A stretch of DNA of 64,000 nucleotides from assembly GCF_000091325.1 (NCBI RefSeq), contig NC_014012.1:3739684-3803683 (forward strand). The letters are read 5' to 3'. Below the pieces are notes generated by a model. It did not search any database, had not been told where the DNA came from, and saw only the letters and a list, made by a program, of their open reading frames with translations. The stretch comes from Shewanella violacea DSS12 (GTDB lineage: Bacteria > Pseudomonadota > Gammaproteobacteria > Enterobacterales > Shewanellaceae). A program made the position numbers and the translations under genes. Below, piece by piece: positions 30,749 through 40,165 of the stretch. Numbering within the stretch: the stretch's first letter is position 1; each line of letters opens with the position of its first letter.

Positions 30749-32023
30749 TTAGCTTCGAGAGGTATATTCACCGACACCAATCCACTTATAAGTGGTCAAG
30801 GCTTCTAGCCCCATGGGACCACGAGCGTGGAGTTTCTGGGTGCTCACCGCTACCTCGGCGCCCAGACCAAACTGGCCACCATCGGTGAAGCGGGTACTGG
30901 CATTAACATAAACTGCTGCCGAGTCCACCTGATTAATAAACTCTGCCGAGGCGTGAATATTATCGGTTAATATCCCTTCCGAGTGCCCACTGGAATAGGT
31001 TCTGATATGACTTATCGCCCCATCCATATCATCGACAATCTTGATGCCTAAGGTCAGAGATAACCACTCTTGAGCATAGGTTTCATCGGTTGCGGTCTCG
31101 ATTGTCAGCCCTTGCTTTTCTGCAATAGCGATAGCGCTATCACAGCCATAAAAACTCACACCTAAAGCTGCCAGTTCCTGGTACAAATTAGGTAACATCT
31201 CAGCGGCGATATCTCTATGGATTAATGCCGTATCCAGCGCATTACACACGGTAGGACGCTGCACCTTAGCGTTGGCGATGACTTGAATAGACTTGTCAAT
31301 ATTGGCATCTTTATCGGCGTAGAGATGGCAGATGCCGACGCCGCCCAAAATCACAGGAATGGTCGCCTGCTCGGCGCATAAACGCTGCAGGTTTGGACCA
31401 CCGCGAGGCACTATCATGTCGACATATTTATCCAGTTTAAGCAGCGCCGATACAAGGCTACGATCCGAACTTTTTATCAGCTGCACCGCATCGGCGGGGA
31501 GCCCTTGCTCAACAACGGCCTCGCGAATAGCTTCACTCAAGGCCAGATTCGACTGCAAGGTTTCCTTGCCGCCACGCAAAATCACAGCATTGCCAGTCTT
31601 AAGCGCTAAGACAGCAATATCCACGGTAACATTAGGACGCGCTTCATAGATAACGCCTATGACCCCAAGCGGCACCCGACGACGTGACAGACGCAAACCA
31701 TTGTCCAACAACTGGCTCTCTAGCTCAGTGCCGACGGGGTCACTCAGGTTTATCACGTTATCGATATCTGCAATCACGGCTTTAAGGCGGGGCTCATCCA
31801 ATAGCAGACGATCGACCATAGCATCATTGAGGCCATTCTCTTTCGCAGCCGCCACATCCTTTGCGTTAGCAGCGACAATAACATCACTTTTATCATTCAA
31901 CTTAGCCGCAATCGCTTCCAGCAAAGCCTTTTTTTGAAGGCCATTTAGACCCGCAAGTGCATAGCTTGCCTGCTTGGCTTGCTGACCGAGTGCCTGCATA
32001 TCTACTAGGTTATTCTCTATCAC
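30749..32023 (-). CDS. proA: Glutamate-5-semialdehyde dehydrogenase ProA
   Basis: NADPH-dependent reduction of gamma-glutamyl phosphate to glutamate-5-semialdehyde, the second step of proline synthesis. The 424 residues include the nucleotide-binding [28 protein letters not shown], and the catalytic Cys in [11 protein letters not shown] (~259). The C-terminal [17 protein letters not shown] is conserved. It follows proB by 58 bp, forming the proBA operon. No clear terminator is visible behind it. Confidence 0.98.
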   Translation of the reverse strand: MIENNLVDMQALGQQAKQASYALAGLNGLQKKALLEAIAAKLNDKSDVIVAANAKDVAAAKENGLNDAMVDRLLLDEPRLKAVIADIDNVINLSDPVGTELESQLLDNGLRLSRRRVPLGVIGVIYEARPNVTVDIAVLALKTGNAVILRGGKETLQSNLALSEAIREAVVEQGLPADAVQLIKSSDRSLVSALLKLDKYVDMIVPRGGPNLQRLCAEQATIPVILGGVGICHLYADKDANIDKSIQVIANAKVQRPTVCNALDTALIHRDIAAEMLPNLYQELAALGVSFYGCDSAIAIAEKQGLTIETATDETYAQEWLSLTLGIKIVDDMDGAISHIRTYSSGHSEGILTDNIHASAEFINQVDSAAVYVNASTRFTDGGQFGLGAEVAVSTQKLHARGPMGLEALTTYKWIGVGEYTSRS

Positions 32024-32081
32024 GTCTCTTCATCCTAAATTGTTTAGATGGACCCCAACTTAAGATCCATTAATTGTCGTT

Positions 32082-33206
32082 TTAAAGAACAACCATATCG
32101 TTGCGATGCACTATGGCATCGCCATAGTCATAGCCGAGTAGAGACTCGATATTATCTGAATGCTCCCCGGCTATTTTAATAAGATCTTTGGCGCAATAAC
32201 GGCTCATGCCTCTGGCGTGTTCTTTACCGTCACGGTCAATAAGCTGCAGAGTCGCCCCGCGTTCGAACTCTCCGAGCACTTCAATTATGCCTTTAGAGAG
32301 TAAGCTTCGTCCCTTCTGGGTCACCGCCAATACTGCACCTTGGTCGAGTACCAGTTTACCTTTAGTCGCCTGGCCCGCTAAGATCCACTGTTTACGGCTC
32401 TCAAGTGGATTTTCTAGCGCGGTAAAATGAGTGCCGACGGGCACCTTACAAACAGATTTTTGTATCACCTGTGGATGATGACCCGAGGCAATAACCACCT
32501 CTACACCAGCCCTGCGGGCAATATCCGCCGCTTGTAGTTTTGTCGCCATGCCACCGGTTCCCAGACCAGACACGGCGCCTCCGGCTAACATGCGCAGGCT
32601 GTCATCGATATTAACCACTTGTTTAATAAGCTTGGCATCGGGATTTGAACGGGGGTCGGCATCGAATAAACCCTGTTGATCCGTTAATAAGATCAACAGG
32701 TCTGCATCACAAAGCAGCGCAGCTCGAGCCGAAAGATTGTCGTTATCCCCCACCTTAATCTCATTGGTCGCCACCGCATCATTCTCATTGATGATGGGGA
32801 TAATCCCATGAGCGAGCAGTGCGTTGAGCGAGTCTCTGGCGTTAAGGTAGCGCTCCCTATCGTGAAGATCGGCGCGAGTGAGCAGCAGCTGGCCCACATG
32901 CAAACCATAAATACTGAATAGTTGTGACCAGGCTAGAATGAGCTGGCTCTGACCCACGGCCGCTAATAGTTGTTTATTGGCTAGCGTATCGGGGAGTACC
33001 GGGTAACCTAAGTGCTCTCGCCCTGCCGCGATCGCCCCCGAAGTACACAAGACAACTTCGACGCCCGCTTTCATCAAGGTCGCCATCTGTCTTGCTAACT
33101 CAACCATGTGTGCCTTATCCAGCTGCTTACTGCCGGACGTCAGTACACTCGTTCCCAATTTTACCACTACGCGGCGGTAACCAATCTCACTTAAATTCAT
33201 TATCAT
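32082..33206 (-). CDS. proB: Glutamate 5-kinase ProB
   Basis: Phosphorylates glutamate to gamma-glutamyl phosphate and is normally feedback-inhibited by proline. The 374 residues comprise an amino-acid-kinase domain ([47 protein letters not shown]) and a C-terminal PUA domain from about residue 275. The start is either the ATG at 33206 or the ATG two codons later at 33200; neither has a strong ribosome site. Confidence 0.97.
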   Translation of the reverse strand: MIMNLSEIGYRRVVVKLGTSVLTSGSKQLDKAHMVELARQMATLMKAGVEVVLCTSGAIAAGREHLGYPVLPDTLANKQLLAAVGQSQLILAWSQLFSIYGLHVGQLLLTRADLHDRERYLNARDSLNALLAHGIIPIINENDAVATNEIKVGDNDNLSARAALLCDADLLILLTDQQGLFDADPRSNPDAKLIKQVVNIDDSLRMLAGGAVSGLGTGGMATKLQAADIARRAGVEVVIASGHHPQVIQKSVCKVPVGTHFTALENPLESRKQWILAGQATKGKLVLDQGAVLAVTQKGRSLLSKGIIEVLGEFERGATLQLIDRDGKEHARGMSRYCAKDLIKIAGEHSDNIESLLGYDYGDAIVHRNDMVVL

Positions 33207-33311
33207 TATAAAAAAAGAGCCGAACTTAGCGTTATACCCAATCCTGAGGACAAATGGTAGTCAGCTCGGCAAAAGAAGCATTAAAACCCGTTAATAGTGA
33301 ATAAAACACAT

Positions 33312-33340
33312 AAAAAAAGGCCATACCCTGTATGACCTTT
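33312..33340 (-). terminator. Intrinsic terminator after the NCS2 permease
   Basis: On the - strand AAAGGTCATAC / GTATGGCCTTT pair through one G-U and are followed by a T run. The stem is imperfect on the + strand, which supports use on the - strand. Confidence 0.8.
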
Positions 33341-33396
33341 AATTTTTTGCCGCTATCCCTTGATAGTATGCAATATTCAATTTAGCTCACTAATTG

Positions 33397-34686
33397 TTAA
33401 CCATAGATAAATTTCGCGATAAAAAGTGCGGCTAACACCACCACGCCGACACTGAGATCTTTATAACGGCCACTCATTAATTTGATCACTGCATAGGAAA
33501 TAAACCCCATGGCGATCCCTGTTGCTATCGAAAATGTCAGTGGCATCAAGATACAGACTACGACAACGGGAGCGGCTTCGGTCAAGTCTTCCCACTCCAC
33601 ATGCACCAAGCCTGACATCATCAGAATCGCCACGTAAAATAGTGTTCCGGCAGTCGCGTAGGCTGGCACCATGCCTGCCAAGGGTGAGATAAACAGCGAG
33701 AGCAAGAAAAGCAGGCCAACTACAACAGCAGTTAAACCCGTACGGCCACCGGCACTCACACCGGCAGTTGACTCGATATAACTGGTCGTTGTCGATGTGC
33801 CTAATATGGCTCCGGCTATGGTCGCCGTACTATCTGCAGTTAATGCACGTTTTAGCCTAGGTAAGCGTCCATTATCATCCAAGAATCCACCTCGCTGGGC
33901 TACGGCGATTAAAGTACCTGAGGTATCAAACAGGTCAACAAACAAGAAAGCGAACACCACAGATAACATACTTATCTCAAGCACACTGGCTAGGTCCATC
34001 TGCATAAAAGTCGGCATGATGGAGGGAGGCATAGAAACCACCCCAGCATATTGCACGTCACCGAACAGTACACCAAGTAGGGTAATAGACAGAATACTCA
34101 CCACCACAGCCGATTTCATACCACGCTGAACCATGGCGATGATCAAGAAAAAACCTAATGCAGCCATAACGGCGGGAAACCCAGTGATATCTCCCATGGT
34201 CACTAGCGTCGTGGGACTCGCTACCACTATCCCAGCACTCTTCAAGCCAATCAGTGCGAGAAATAAGCCGATGCCTGCGGCGATGCCAAGCCGCAAGGAC
34301 ATGGGAATACTGTTTACGATCCACTCTCTTATTCTCACCAAGGAGATGATTAGAAAACAGATCCCAGATAAGAATACCGCCCCAAGTGCCGTCTCCCAGG
34401 TATAACCCATCTCGCCAACCACAGTATAAGTAAAGAAGGCATTTAGGCCCATTCCCGGAGCTAAAGCTATTGGATAATTAGCCACTATCCCCATGATCAA
34501 ACAACCGATAGCCGCAGCTAGGCACGTTGCCACAAACACGGCGCCATGATCCATACCGGCATCGGCAAGCATCATAGGATTAACGAAGATAATGTAAACC
34601 ATGGTCAGAAATGTGGTTAACCCAGCCAGGGCTTCCTGTTTTAACGACGTATGATTCTCTTTGAGTTTAAATAGTTTTTCTAACAT
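33397..34686 (-). CDS. NCS2 family purine permease (AzgA-like adenine/guanine/hypoxanthine transporter)
   Basis: Predicted proton-coupled nucleobase importer of 429 residues with about 13-14 membrane segments. Family features include LTTFLTMVYIIFVNPMMLADAGMD at the N-terminus and FAFLFVDLFDTSGTLIAVAQRGGFLD in the middle. The start at 34686 (MLEKLFKLKENHTSLKQE) matches homologues such as E. coli AdeP/AdeQ; the frame extends 69 bp further without support. No purine riboswitch was recognised upstream. The small-ORF unit upstream ends in its own terminator. Confidence 0.9.
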   Translation of the reverse strand: MLEKLFKLKENHTSLKQEALAGLTTFLTMVYIIFVNPMMLADAGMDHGAVFVATCLAAAIGCLIMGIVANYPIALAPGMGLNAFFTYTVVGEMGYTWETALGAVFLSGICFLIISLVRIREWIVNSIPMSLRLGIAAGIGLFLALIGLKSAGIVVASPTTLVTMGDITGFPAVMAALGFFLIIAMVQRGMKSAVVVSILSITLLGVLFGDVQYAGVVSMPPSIMPTFMQMDLASVLEISMLSVVFAFLFVDLFDTSGTLIAVAQRGGFLDDNGRLPRLKRALTADSTATIAGAILGTSTTTSYIESTAGVSAGGRTGLTAVVVGLLFLLSLFISPLAGMVPAYATAGTLFYVAILMMSGLVHVEWEDLTEAAPVVVVCILMPLTFSIATGIAMGFISYAVIKLMSGRYKDLSVGVVVLAALFIAKFIYG

Positions 34687-34873
34687 GACGCTCAATCCCT
34701 GAATATGAGTGCTTTGAAACATGTGATCCGAATGTATATAGTCTGTGAAATCCAACTAAATGACAAACACTGAAAAGGTAAACACCGAAAGGCTGCAATG
34801 TTTTAAACTGGATTAGACTGGATTAGATTCGCCACCTCGCATTATAAATAGTTAACATCGCTGAATAAAAGGC

Positions 34874-34900
34874 AAAAAAAAGCCTGCTCAATGAGCAGGC
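34874..34900 (-). terminator. Intrinsic terminator of small-ORF unit 1
   Basis: GCCTGCTC-AAT-GAGCAGGC stem followed on the - strand by eight T. The identical hairpin ends unit 2 at 35593-35619. Confidence 0.9.
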
Positions 34901-35127
34901 AAAGACTAATTCAAGTATTCCAAATGGAAAGAGTTTCCGCGCTAACAGTTACACTGGCATATTGACTCGCTTAAAAACGATCATCAATATACAACTTGGG
35001 TCAAAATATCCCCAAAGGGAAAGGGTCGATAGATGGTAACTAGCTTGCTATCACAAGGGGTTAACTTAGATGATAGAAGGGGCAGTCAGCCCTTTTGTTC
35101 TCTACACATTTACTTATAAAAGGAAGG

Positions 35128-35226
35128 TTAATCCTTAAACGTCATCGGGTATAAACCACCACGTAAAGCATCAGTACAAAACCAAGTGCTGTGCCAATAA
35201 ATGTGTTGCATTCCGGTATAAGACAT
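35128..35226 (-). CDS. Small protein (32 residues), unit 1
   Basis: ATG start with TTAGGAG 8 nt upstream. The product begins MSYTGMQHIYWHSTWFCT and ends GGLYPMTFKD, and is aromatic with one Cys. I recognise no family. About two thirds of residues are identical to the copy at 35843-35941. Several remaining codon differences are synonymous (ACC/ACT, GGT/GGC twice, TTA/TTG twice) or conservative (H/Y, I/V, Y/F, T/S), which suggests coding selection. It is not a clear membrane helix. It could be a type I toxin-like peptide, a peptide precursor, or the coding part of a dual-function RNA. Confidence 0.65.
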   Translation of the reverse strand: MSYTGMQHIYWHSTWFCTDALRGGLYPMTFKD

Positions 35227-35304
35227 AACTAATACTCCTAAACAAAGTTGTAATACTCACTCTATGTCAAACTTGATATTGCGTTAATCTAAACGCGATA
35301 TCTC

Positions 35305-35357
35305 AGAGTCAACTTGTCGCTCGATTCCTTGGAGAATGATCCATCCTGGATAGACTT
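35305..35357 (-). promoter_or_regulatory. Conserved leader block, unit 1
   Basis: The 53 bp differ at only about two positions from 36035-36087, far more conserved than the rest of the unit. On the - strand it contains ATCCA-GGA-TGGAT, which can form a small hairpin, then CAAGGAATCGAGCGACAAG and TTGACT. It may be an operator/promoter or a structured 5' leader. Confidence 0.6.
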
Positions 35358-35592
35358 AGAGGTGGAAGGCATCATTGCCTAACCAACGAGAGAGATTATA
35401 CCCATTCTGTAATTAAATTACAATATTTAATTTAAAATCAGCTAAAACCAAACAAAAAACAAGCTATTTACGTAATTAACAAACAAGATAACAATTGTTC
35501 GATGGAGTCAGCACTAGATACTAGTAGATTGGCCATTGTGCTTTAAAAATTAAACATAGAGATCATGACAAATAGTTCACTAAAAAAAATCG

Positions 35593-35619
35593 AAAAAAAA
35601 GCCTGCTCAATGAGCAGGC
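35593..35619 (-). terminator. Intrinsic terminator of small-ORF unit 2
   Basis: Same GCCTGCTC-AAT-GAGCAGGC stem and eight-T run as unit 1. Confidence 0.9.
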
Positions 35620-35842
35620 AACGACTAATTTCAAGCGTTCCGAAAGGAAAGAGTTTCTGCGCTAACAGTTACACCGGATTATCATTCAGTCATTTAAATT
35701 GAATGACTTAACAATAAACCTCTTGAGTCTAATTTTCCCAAAAGGGAATAAGGTTGATGGATGGTAACTAGATTGCTATCACTCAAAATAATGAAGTAAA
35801 TAACAGGGTAGTCAGCCCTTGAAACTGAAACAACAAGGAGGG

Positions 35843-35941
35843 TTAGACCTTGAAGCTCATCGGGAACAAGCCGCCTTGCAAAGACTTAGTACAAAACCAA
35901 GTATTTTGCCAATAAACGTATTGCATTCCAGTATAAGAGAT
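35843..35941 (-). CDS. Small protein (32 residues), unit 2, with a non-ATG start
   Basis: Homologue of the unit 1 peptide: SYTGMQYVYWQNTWFCT at the start and GGLFPMSFKV at the end. At the position of the unit 1 ATG there is ATC, still 8 nt after AGGAG. An in-frame TTG two codons further upstream (35947) is only 2 nt from AGGAG, and the next in-frame ATG would lose five residues. Either a rare start is used or this copy is losing translation while the frame is still intact. Confidence 0.5.
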   Translation of the reverse strand: MSYTGMQYVYWQNTWFCTKSLQGGLFPMSFKV

Positions 35942-36034
35942 AGTCAATACTCCTAACAAAGTTGTAATTAAATTACTCTAATCATTCATACTTGCAGTCA
36001 GCCCTAGGGCCTTAGAAAGCAGATTAAACACGAT

Positions 36035-36087
36035 AGAGTCAACTTGTCGCTCGATTCCTTGGAGAATTATCCTTCCTGGATAGACTT
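36035..36087 (-). promoter_or_regulatory. Conserved leader block, unit 2
   Basis: Counterpart of 35305-35357, located 94-146 nt upstream of the small ORF start. The first hairpin is TATCC-AGGAA-GGATA here, keeping the pairing with different bases. Confidence 0.6.
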
Positions 36088-36390
36088 TATTGGAAGAGGC
36101 AGTTTGCCTAATCAATGGCATCATTATAGATAAGTGTAGTTTTATTACAACCTTTATTTGATCTAGATTAATAAAAGTTAAAATACGGGTCTATTTGAAG
36201 ATAAAAGGTGTAAATTAACAACAAAAACTGCGGGTATTCACAGTGAGATCCGATCTGTCTAGATAATATGTAAGTATATGACATGGATAGACCCACTAAT
36301 CACATAGATCTATTTTATATAGACACAATGCTAAGTTTAAAGTGGATGGCATACTCAGAGATACCCAGATAACAGTTTCTCGAGTCAGAC

Positions 36391-36440
36391 CATAGGCTTA
36401 TTAGCGCTAAGACCATGAGCACTCAGACCCTATGCTGCAA
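36391..36440 (-). pseudogene. Second, shorter remnant of the M17 aminopeptidase 3' end
   Basis: About 50 bp beginning CATAGGCTTATTAG match the neighbouring remnant (36613 onward) and, more weakly, the intact gene at ~36870-36925. This is a third, very short copy in the series. Confidence 0.6.
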
Positions 36441-36442
36441 AT

Positions 36443-36480
36443 AAAAAGGCTCATGAGTATAGGTTCCCATGAGCCTTTAT
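36443..36480 (-). terminator. Intrinsic terminator after the M17 gene series
   Basis: AAAGGCTCATG / CATGAGCCTTT stem with a 12-nt loop and a T run on the - strand. It follows the remnants rather than the intact gene, suggesting the duplications occurred between the gene and its terminator. Confidence 0.8.
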
Positions 36481-36495
36481 ATAGTCAATAACTTC

Positions 36496-36723
36496 TTACT
36501 TTTCTGCTTGAGTCATGTATTGAAAAAGACCCACCAATGCTGTAGCCGTTGGGCTGCCATAAAGCGGATGACCTTCAGTAGCACTGCCTGCTATGTCTAC
36601 ATGAGTGAAGGCCATAGGCTTATTAGAGTTCAGGCCATGAGCGCTCAAGCCTGATGCTTCTAGCAGAAACGCTGCCGGATACTGATGACCACGAGCCGTT
36701 ACCGATAATAGATGCCCATTATT
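36496..36723 (-). pseudogene. Duplicated 3' fragment of the M17 aminopeptidase gene
   Basis: About 228 bp that repeat the last ~70 codons of the gene next to it (36754-36980) at about 80% identity. The frame is kept through PAAFLLEASGLSAHG, PMAFTHVDIAGSATEGHPLY and the final YMTQAEK stop. It has no start codon or ribosome site, so it is a non-translated tandem copy. Confidence 0.8.
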
Positions 36724-36753
36724 CCTATATCATGTATTAGCCATATACTTTTA

Positions 36754-38295
36754 TTACTGTTCAGTTTTAGTCATGTACTTATATAGACCCACCAATGGCG
36801 TAGCCGTCGGGCTGCCATAAAGCGGATGACCTTCTGTAGCACTGCCTGCTATGTCTACATGGGTGAAGGCCATAGGAAGATCAGCATGCACACCATGGGC
36901 ACTCAGACCCGATGCTTCCAATAAAAACGCTGCCGGATACTGATGACCACGAGCCGTTACGGATGACGGCCCATTATTGGATGAGAGTATATCCGCCGCA
37001 CCGGATGGGTCGACTATTTTGGCAAAATCTTCACGACGCAACACGGACTGTTCAATAGGCTCGCCCCAGGCTAGGCCTAAGTTGGCCATACTAGCAGCCA
37101 CGCCCGCCTGCTTCGCCACTGCATTTTCTACGGTGGCGGTATACCCACCGAAACAGCGCACCACGTGACCGGTTAATGTAGCCACCGAAAATAGTTCAGG
37201 CTTTACGGATTTCTCGGCCTTGATCCTCAGGTGTGAAAGTAGATCTGCCAGTACTAGGCGACCTTCGGCATCGGTATTACCAATTCTGACTCGAACGCCG
37301 GCATGACTTGTGATGATCTCATCGGTCACGAAGGCTTCACAGCCTATGCTGTTACGAACTAAGCCAAGTTCAGCAACCACACGGATCCCCTTAGGCTTAA
37401 GCATAGAGAGTGTCTTCATTAGCCCTGCAACTGCCGCTGCCCCGCCCTTGTCTCGACTCATGCCAGCCATACCACCGGCGACCTTGATATCGGCGCCACC
37501 GGTATCATAAATAACCCCTTTGCCCGCGTAAAAATAGGTATGCTCTATCTCGCCTTCGCCAACATACTCAAGCTTAACCACACGTGGCTGATGTCTGGCA
37601 ACCGCAAATGATGATCGGCCCACCGCACTCAGCAGAGGATAATCCCGCTCCAATACGTCTCTGTCTTCCACCACACAAACCTTGAGACCGGAATCTTGAT
37701 AGGCTGCGACACAATAATCGGCAAAGGCTGATGCAGACATGCGCTCAGGCTCTGTACCACATAGATCTCTGGCTAAGTTTCTGCCCGCCTCTATGGCGTT
37801 CAGACTCAGACTCGCTTGAGTCGAATTAAACAGACCTATGGCCTCGAATGCGGGAGTGTCACCACTGACTTCACGTCGCTCAAGGGCTTGCCATAACTCC
37901 TGACCACAGGATAAGGCGGCGACTTGGGTGGAAAATTGATAGCGCGCATCACTGTCAGCAGCAACAACCAATAAAGGGCGAATAGCACCGGCATCTTTGG
38001 CTAGCTTAATGCCCGCCCTCGCCGCATCGGCAAAGATACGCACATCTTCAAAATCATCTCGGCTGTTCTTCACCGGTGAGATGATCAAGCGGCCACCAGC
38101 GAGCCCTGGGGCAAATAATAGAGTCGGCAATTGACCAACACGCTTATCTACTTTAGCGCCATGTTCCGCCAGCAAGGTCACCTCATCGAAACCAGATTTA
38201 CTGATATCTGTGGTCACTATGACCAAAGCATCCCAACCACTGCCTTCGAAGATTGCATCACCATCGAGTACATCAACAAAATTAACCTGAGCCAT
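36754..38295 (-). CDS. M17 family leucyl aminopeptidase
   Basis: Dinuclear-metal aminopeptidase that removes N-terminal residues from peptides in the cytoplasm. The protein has 513 residues. The C-terminal catalytic domain shows GKGVIYDTGGADIKVAGGMAGMSRDKGG (quoted: GKGVIYDTGG, MSRDKGG) with Lys/Asp metal ligands and the signature NTDAEGRLVLADLL (~345-358). It differs from classical PepA in lacking the usual SIKP wording, so I give no symbol. Its 3' end has been duplicated downstream. Confidence 0.92.
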   Translation of the reverse strand: MAQVNFVDVLDGDAIFEGSGWDALVIVTTDISKSGFDEVTLLAEHGAKVDKRVGQLPTLLFAPGLAGGRLIISPVKNSRDDFEDVRIFADAARAGIKLAKDAGAIRPLLVVAADSDARYQFSTQVAALSCGQELWQALERREVSGDTPAFEAIGLFNSTQASLSLNAIEAGRNLARDLCGTEPERMSASAFADYCVAAYQDSGLKVCVVEDRDVLERDYPLLSAVGRSSFAVARHQPRVVKLEYVGEGEIEHTYFYAGKGVIYDTGGADIKVAGGMAGMSRDKGGAAAVAGLMKTLSMLKPKGIRVVAELGLVRNSIGCEAFVTDEIITSHAGVRVRIGNTDAEGRLVLADLLSHLRIKAEKSVKPELFSVATLTGHVVRCFGGYTATVENAVAKQAGVAASMANLGLAWGEPIEQSVLRREDFAKIVDPSGAADILSSNNGPSSVTARGHQYPAAFLLEASGLSAHGVHADLPMAFTHVDIAGSATEGHPLYGSPTATPLVGLYKYMTKTEQ

Positions 38296-38593
38296 GAACC
38301 ATCCTTCTGCTTGTGAGATCGTGTGATTTCATTCTATAACTCACAGGTAATACATTGTTTTAACTGTGTAATTAAAGAAGGAACACTTTATTATTGTACG
38401 CACTTTATAATGCTTTATTAGCTAGCATTATTCACTTAAGTTAAGCCGATGCCAAGTGCTTATAAAATATTCTGGTAACTTTGTACATCAGCCTTTACAT
38501 AGGTAAACAATCAGTCTGAAAATCTTGCTGTTCACCTGTGATAGAATGCGGTTAAATTTAGCCTCCAAGTCGTATTCTAAAGGGGAATTATCC

Positions 38594-40054
38594 GTGACAG
38601 CAATAAGCCAACTACAACCTCAAGCACTCTGGCAGTGGTTCGATCAGATCTGTGCGATCCCACATCCTTCTAAGCATGAGCAAGCACTCAGCGCGCACAT
38701 TCAAGCTTGGGCACGAGATAAGCAACTTGAAGTTGTTGAAGATAAAGTCGGTAACCTCATCATCAAGAAACCTGCCACACCTGGCATGGAAAACCGCAAG
38801 ACAGTGGTCCTGCAGGCCCATATTGATATGGTGCCCCAGAAGAACTCAGATAAGCTTCATGACTTTGAGAAAGACCCTATCGTTCCTTACGTGGATGGTG
38901 ATTGGGTTAAGGCTCAGGGCACGACTCTAGGTTCTGACAATGGCATAGGCATGGCGTCTGCGTTAGCCGTTTTGGGCTCAGATGATATCCCCCACGGCCC
39001 ATTGGAAGTCCTATTAACTATCGATGAAGAAGCTGGCATGACTGGCGCATTTGGCCTGGAAGCCGGTTATCTGGATGCCGAGATCCTGATCAACACAGAT
39101 TCAGAGCAAGAAGGCGAGATTTACATGGGCTGCGCCGGTGGTGTTGACGCCCAAATCAGTGTGCCTATGGTGTGGCAAGCCCCGGAGTCGAGCAATGCAA
39201 CATACACCTTGACCCTATCGGGTTTAAAAGGCGGTCATTCCGGTGTGAACATACATCTTGGACGTGGTAATGCCAACAAGCTGCTGGCCCGCTTCCTGTT
39301 TAACTACGCCGATGACTCGGCGCTGGAATTAACTGACTTCACCGGTGGTTCTCTGCGTAACGCCATCCCTCGTGAAGCCAGTATCAGCTTTATGCTACCC
39401 GCTGAAAACATCGCTAAACTTGAGACTCAGATCCAAGAATTTCAGGCGCTTATCAGGGAAGAGCTAGCCATTGCCGATCCAGATATGTTACTGGAACTAG
39501 CCGAAGTGTCAGCAGCCAAGCAAGTCATGAGCGAAGATACTCAAAATATACTGATTGATCTACTCAATGCTTGTCCAAATGGCGTGATCCGCATGAGTGA
39601 TGAGGTTGAAGGTGTTACTGAGACTTCATTAAATGTCGGCGTTATCAGCACAGAAACCCAAAGCGTTGAGATTCTCTGCTTAATTCGCTCACTGATAGAT
39701 TCGGGTCGTGAAGAAGTCGAAAGCGTATTAACCTCACTGACAAACTTAGCCGGTGTTAGCATAGAGTTCAGTGGTGCTTACCCGGGATGGAAGCCAGATA
39801 ACAGCTCACCTGTGATGGCACTAGTTCGTGAAACCTATGACGACATCTACAACAAGAAACCTGTGATCATGGTGATTCATGCGGGTCTTGAATGTGGGCT
39901 GTTTAAGAAGCCTTATCCTGAGATGGACATGGTATCGATTGGTCCGACTATTCGCTACCCACATAGTCCCGATGAGAAGGTACTCATAGAGACAGTAGGC
40001 CAATACTACAAGCTGCTGTTAGCGGTACTGGAACGTATCCCAGAGAAAGATTAA
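38594..40054 (+). CDS. pepD: Aminoacyl-histidine dipeptidase PepD (M20)
   Basis: Zinc dipeptidase (carnosinase-like peptidase D) of 486 residues. The metal-binding motif is QAHIDMVPQK (~75-84) and the catalytic acid motif is TIDEEAGMTG (~144-153). I chose the GTG at 38594 (VTAISQLQPQALWQWFDQI): GGGGA lies ~8 nt upstream and the length matches E. coli PepD. A longer frame from 38525 has no ribosome site. It is divergent from the M17 aminopeptidase, so two peptidases share this intergenic region. Confidence 0.95.
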   Translation: MTAISQLQPQALWQWFDQICAIPHPSKHEQALSAHIQAWARDKQLEVVEDKVGNLIIKKPATPGMENRKTVVLQAHIDMVPQKNSDKLHDFEKDPIVPYVDGDWVKAQGTTLGSDNGIGMASALAVLGSDDIPHGPLEVLLTIDEEAGMTGAFGLEAGYLDAEILINTDSEQEGEIYMGCAGGVDAQISVPMVWQAPESSNATYTLTLSGLKGGHSGVNIHLGRGNANKLLARFLFNYADDSALELTDFTGGSLRNAIPREASISFMLPAENIAKLETQIQEFQALIREELAIADPDMLLELAEVSAAKQVMSEDTQNILIDLLNACPNGVIRMSDEVEGVTETSLNVGVISTETQSVEILCLIRSLIDSGREEVESVLTSLTNLAGVSIEFSGAYPGWKPDNSSPVMALVRETYDDIYNKKPVIMVIHAGLECGLFKKPYPEMDMVSIGPTIRYPHSPDEKVLIETVGQYYKLLLAVLERIPEKD

Positions 40055-40060
40055 TCAAGT

Positions 40061-40091
40061 TTGCTAGAACCTAGTTCCTAGGTTCTAGCAA
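40061..40091 (+). terminator. Perfect hairpin after pepD
   Basis: Fourteen-bp perfect stem TTGCTAGAACCTAG / CTAGGTTCTAGCAA with a TTC loop, 6 bp past the pepD stop. The following sequence is pyrimidine-rich (CTTCTTC) rather than a pure T run. Confidence 0.7.
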
Positions 40092-40165
40092 CTTCTTCTA
40101 AAATCCTTATTTAAAATCATTCTTTAAAAAACCTTATTTAAAAATCCTTAGTTAACAGCCCTTCT

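Larger units (their letters stand above)
34901..35380 (-). repeat. Long direct repeat unit 1 (leader, 32-codon ORF, structured 3' region)
   Basis: First of two divergent direct copies spaced ~715-730 bp. On the - strand the order is a highly conserved leader block (35305-35357), a small ORF (35128-35226), and a 3' region with hairpins: AGGG..CCCT, TCCC-TTTG-GGGA near 35012, and TTCC-ATTT-GGAA near 34926. The shared terminator ends the unit. Between the copies the stems are kept while loop bases change, pointing to selection on RNA structure. There is no promoter that I can place with confidence, but TTGACT inside the leader block could be a -35 element. Confidence 0.8.
35620..36105 (-). repeat. 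Long direct repeat unit 2
   Basis: Second copy of the unit at 34901-35380, in the same order and orientation. In the 3' region the hairpins are TTCCC-TTTT-GGGAA (near 35738) and TTCC-TTTC-GGAA (near 35643), matching the stems of unit 1 with altered loops. Between unit 2 and the duplicated M17 fragments (36106-36390) I see only AT-rich sequence. Confidence 0.8.

Noticed and set aside
34687..34873. Purine riboswitch upstream of the NCS2 permease
   Set aside because: No three-way-junction core or conserved purine-aptamer loop sequences recognised in the leader.
34874..36105. Retron or group II intron explanation for the duplicated unit
   Set aside because: No reverse transcriptase gene, no domain V-like hairpin and no msr/msd inverted-repeat arrangement in or near the unit.
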